Shown here one piece after another: positions 6,361 to 8,682 of a stretch of DNA of 8,682 nucleotides (the first letter of the stretch is position 1; every line of letters starts with the position of its first letter). Under the pieces are notes generated by a model. That model saw nothing but the letters and a program-made list of their open reading frames with translations, made no database searches and had not been told where the DNA came from. The translations under genes and the position numbers were made by a program. This stretch comes from Draconibacterium sp. (lineage in GTDB: Bacteria > Bacteroidota > Bacteroidia > Bacteroidales > Prolixibacteraceae): assembly GCA_030595485.1 (NCBI GenBank), contig JAUVDE010000123.1, forward strand, positions 1 to 8,682, read 5' to 3'.

Positions 6361-7715
6361 GCTATGAAATCACTAAAGAGAATATCGAGCAGCTAAAAAT
6401 ATTAGTTGAAGAGGAGAATAAGGAACAAGTTGTTGCCTTAATCGAAGACCTGCATCCGGCAGATATTGCCGAGATATTGGAGGACATGAATGCCGAGGAG
6501 GCGAAATTTATCTATTTGTTGTTGGATGGAGAAAAAGCCTCAGATGTTCTGGTTGAAATTGATGAACACGATCGTAAACGTTTTTTAAAGGTACTACCTC
6601 CCGAATTTATTGCCAGCAAATTTATCGAGTACATGGATTCGGATGATGCTGCCGATGTTGTTGCCGAATTGGATGAAGAAGTTCAGAAAGAAGTACTGAA
6701 CGAAATAGAGGATATAGAGCAAGCCGGAGATATCGTTGACCTTTTGGAATACGACGAAGATTCTGCGGGTGGTATCATGGCAAAAGAGTTGGTTGCAGTT
6801 AACGAAAACTGGACTGTGGCTACTTGCCTAAAAGAAATTAGTGTTCAGGCCGAAGAGGTTGACGAGATATTTTATATTTATGTGGTTGACGATACAGAAA
6901 AGCTGAAAGGACTTTTGTCGCTTAAAAACCTGATTTTAAATCATACAAACGCAAAAATTTCAAACTTATACGACCCTGAAATTAAACGGGTAACCACCGA
7001 TACGCGCCAGGAAGAAGTGGCCGAGATTATGGATAAGTATGACTTGGTTGCTATTCCGGTTGTAGACGATATTGGTCGTTTAAAAGGGCGAATTACTTTC
7101 GATGATGTTATTGATATTGTTCGTGAAGAAGCCGAAAAAGATTACCAAATGGTATCGGGTATTACGGGCGATGTTGAACCCGGCGATAAAGTTTGGGAAA
7201 TTCTCAGAGCACGTTTCCCATGGCTTTTAATTGGCTTGTTGGGAGGTATTTTGGGAGCAGTCGTTTTAGGGCAATATGAAGATTCCTTAAAGGATGTAAC
7301 CAAGTTGGCATTTTTTATTCCATTAATTGCTGCAATGGCTGGTAATGTAGGGGTACAATCATCTTCAATTGTTGTGCAAAGTATTGCAAGTGGTGTAAAA
7401 GATTTGGAAACACCAGCACGTAAGCTTTTTAAAGAAGTTTCGGTTGCTTTTTTTACAGCAGCAATATTCTCGCTATTAATATTTCTTTTCAATCATTTTA
7501 AGTATGGCGATATGAATTTAACCTTATCGGTTTCCATATCGCTATTTATTGTAATTCTATTTGCTTCGCTGTTTGGAACTGTAATTCCATTGGTGCTAAA
7601 CAAATTTAAAATAGACCCTGCTCTTGCAACCGGCCCATTTATTACAACAATGAATGATGTACTAGGAATGATGATTTACCTAATGATATCAGGATATTTT
7701 TTTGATTTAGTTTAA
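6357..7715 (+). CDS. mgtE: Magnesium transporter MgtE
   Basis: The 452-residue Mg2+ channel/transporter is of normal family length. The cytoplasmic part has an acidic N-domain (about 1-130, with DLHPADIAEIL at 31-41), two CBS domains (about 135-197 starting DSAGGIMAKE, and 203-262 with VAIPVVDD) and a connecting plug helix (about 263-284). Five membrane segments follow: about 286-306, 317-343, 360-380, 388-414 and 426-450. Signature residues are G329-N330-x-G332-x-Q334 in TM2 and DPALATGP (420-427) leading to N433-D434. D434 should match the pore aspartate that selects Mg2+ in the Thermus thermophilus structure (alignment inferred). The many acidic residues of the N/CBS domains are the family's Mg2+ sensor that closes the pore at high cytosolic Mg2+. 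No riboswitch precedes it, since it starts inside rsmA. Its TAA overlaps the convergent permease's stop codon. Confidence 0.96.
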   Translation: MSYEITKENIEQLKILVEEENKEQVVALIEDLHPADIAEILEDMNAEEAKFIYLLLDGEKASDVLVEIDEHDRKRFLKVLPPEFIASKFIEYMDSDDAADVVAELDEEVQKEVLNEIEDIEQAGDIVDLLEYDEDSAGGIMAKELVAVNENWTVATCLKEISVQAEEVDEIFYIYVVDDTEKLKGLLSLKNLILNHTNAKISNLYDPEIKRVTTDTRQEEVAEIMDKYDLVAIPVVDDIGRLKGRITFDDVIDIVREEAEKDYQMVSGITGDVEPGDKVWEILRARFPWLLIGLLGGILGAVVLGQYEDSLKDVTKLAFFIPLIAAMAGNVGVQSSSIVVQSIASGVKDLETPARKLFKEVSVAFFTAAIFSLLIFLFNHFKYGDMNLTLSVSISLFIVILFASLFGTVIPLVLNKFKIDPALATGPFITTMNDVLGMMIYLMISGYFFDLV

Positions 7716-8682
7716 ACTGAATTAATTGCAATTACCGGGTCGAGTTTTGCAGCTGCTCTCGCTGGCATAAATCCTGCAATAAAACCAATTATACTAGAAA
7801 TTAGTAATCCGTTAATAATGTTCCCAACCGTTAGGATGATGGCAAAATCAGTAGCGTAACTAGCAATTAGTGTTCCGAAGTAAATCAGGATTAAACCAAT
7901 AATACCGCCGATTATGGATAACACAATTGCTTCGAAAATAAACTGTAGAAGTATAAAGTAACGTTTGGCTCCCAGCGATTTCTGAATGCCAATAATTTTA
8001 GTTCGTTCTTTTACCGAGACAAACATAATGTTAGCAATTCCAAAGCCTCCAACAATAATTGAAAAACCACCGATAATAGCTCCGGCCAAATTAAATACAC
8101 CAAAAATGGCATCCATTTGGTTCGAGATTAAGCTTGTTTCGTTTAATGCAAAATCATTGTCTTCCACCGGACGCAGACTTCTTATGCCACGCATTATGCC
8201 TTCCAGTTCTGCGATGTATTCATCACTATCGGTGTTTGGCCTCGACTTGGCACAAATGGCTTGTCCGCGGTCCCGACGACGCACATCAATCATGGTAAAC
8301 GATTTTACGGCGCTTATCAAAATGTTTTTATCCATGTTGGTTCCGAACTGACCTTTCTTTTCAAAAACTCCAATAATCCGAAACTTATGGCCCTGTATTT
8401 TTATGGTTCTTCCTACTGGATTCATCCCTTCAAAAAGTCGCTCGGCAACCTCGTTCCCAATCACAGTAATCGGAAAACCCGATCGCATTTCATTTTCGGT
8501 GAAATACCTCCCTCTGTCGATGTCCAGATTCCAGGTATCGTAAATGTTATAAGTAGAAGCAACTATTGCAACATTTTGCATATTATTACTGCCGTACTCT
8601 AATGTGCGGGCAAAACTAACGTAGTAAGCAGCACTGGCTGTTAACTTCGAGCGGTGTGCCAATTCTTCCGCTTCTTCCATTG
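7712..8682 (-). CDS. MacB/FtsX-family ABC transporter permease, N-terminus outside the window
   Basis: The 322 visible residues are the C-terminal part of an inner-membrane permease of roughly 400 residues. The reading frame continues off the right edge, so the ATG at 8680 is only an internal Met and TM1 is missing. Residues 1-190 are part of the periplasmic MacB core domain (ITVIGNEVAERLF, 71-83; GMNPVGRTIKIQGHKFRIIG, 85-104). Then come TM2 (about 195-221), the coupling segment ERTKIIGIQKSLGA (225-238; usual form ERTxEIGIRKALGA), TM3 (243-268), TM4 (about 283-304) and the family tail ARAAAKLDPVIAI (307-319). Members export antibiotics, peptides or lipids, or act mechanically on the periplasm, with a partner ATPase. 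Substrate cannot be told. It belongs to a different subfamily from the LolC/E-type permease. No ATPase is visible, and it may lie beyond the edge. Confidence 0.9.
   Translation of the reverse strand, partial: MEEAEELAHRSKLTASAAYYVSFARTLEYGSNNMQNVAIVASTYNIYDTWNLDIDRGRYFTENEMRSGFPITVIGNEVAERLFEGMNPVGRTIKIQGHKFRIIGVFEKKGQFGTNMDKNILISAVKSFTMIDVRRRDRGQAICAKSRPNTDSDEYIAELEGIMRGIRSLRPVEDNDFALNETSLISNQMDAIFGVFNLAGAIIGGFSIIVGGFGIANIMFVSVKERTKIIGIQKSLGAKRYFILLQFIFEAIVLSIIGGIIGLILIYFGTLIASYATDFAIILTVGNIINGLLISSIIGFIAGFMPARAAAKLDPVIAINSV

Noticed and set aside
7142..7492. 116-codon minus-strand frame inside mgtE
   Set aside because: It is antisense to the MgtE membrane domain, which carries all family signatures.
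7986..8602. Two plus-strand frames (7986-8351 and 8261-8602) opposite the MacB-type permease
   Set aside because: Both are shadows of the minus-strand coding region, which matches the FtsX family throughout.

Overview
The window looks like an ordinary chromosomal segment of an AT-rich member of the Bacteroidota, probably a marine-type member of the Bacteroidales/Marinilabiliales. The evidence is a Bacteroidota-style 5S rRNA, a Bacteroidota-restricted outer-membrane beta-barrel (putative porin, Porin_10-like), TAnnTTTG-type promoter elements, weak or absent Shine-Dalgarno sequences, and the gene set itself. The taxonomic placement below phylum is inference.

Layout: (1) 1-137, the 3' part of a 5S rRNA gene closing an rRNA operon, followed by a strong intrinsic terminator. 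(2) 138-2192, a short promoter region and a plus-strand outer-membrane porin-like protein. (3) 2189-5402, three minus-strand genes read leftwards: a flippase-like membrane protein (LPG_synthase_TM/UPF0104), a LolC/LolE-type ABC permease and a Nudix hydrolase of the CoA pyrophosphatase type. (4) 5403-5586, a divergent promoter region. (5) 5587-7715, a plus-strand pair rsmA-mgtE overlapping by ATGA. (6) 7712-8682, the C-terminal part of a minus-strand MacB/FtsX-type ABC permease that runs off the right edge.

The genes are mostly housekeeping and envelope functions: 16S rRNA dimethylation (RsmA), Mg2+ uptake (MgtE), lipoprotein release or another envelope ABC function (two FtsX-domain permeases, both without a neighbouring ATPase), a predicted lipid-handling membrane protein, nucleotide/CoA clean-up (Nudix) and an outer-membrane barrel. 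No single pathway links them. Packing is tight: both convergent junctions (2189-2192 and 7712-7715) are 4-bp overlaps of the two stop codons, and rsmA-mgtE overlap by 4 bp.

I see no mobile element, CRISPR array, tRNA, toxin-antitoxin or defence cassette, and no convincing undescribed system. The most interesting non-coding signals are two back-to-back -7 promoter elements that abut exactly (5509-5524), and the 206-bp gap at 4174-4379, which carries a nested stem-loop, a 14-bp tandem duplication containing GAGGA and a possible 43-codon leader ORF ahead of the GTG-started permease gene.
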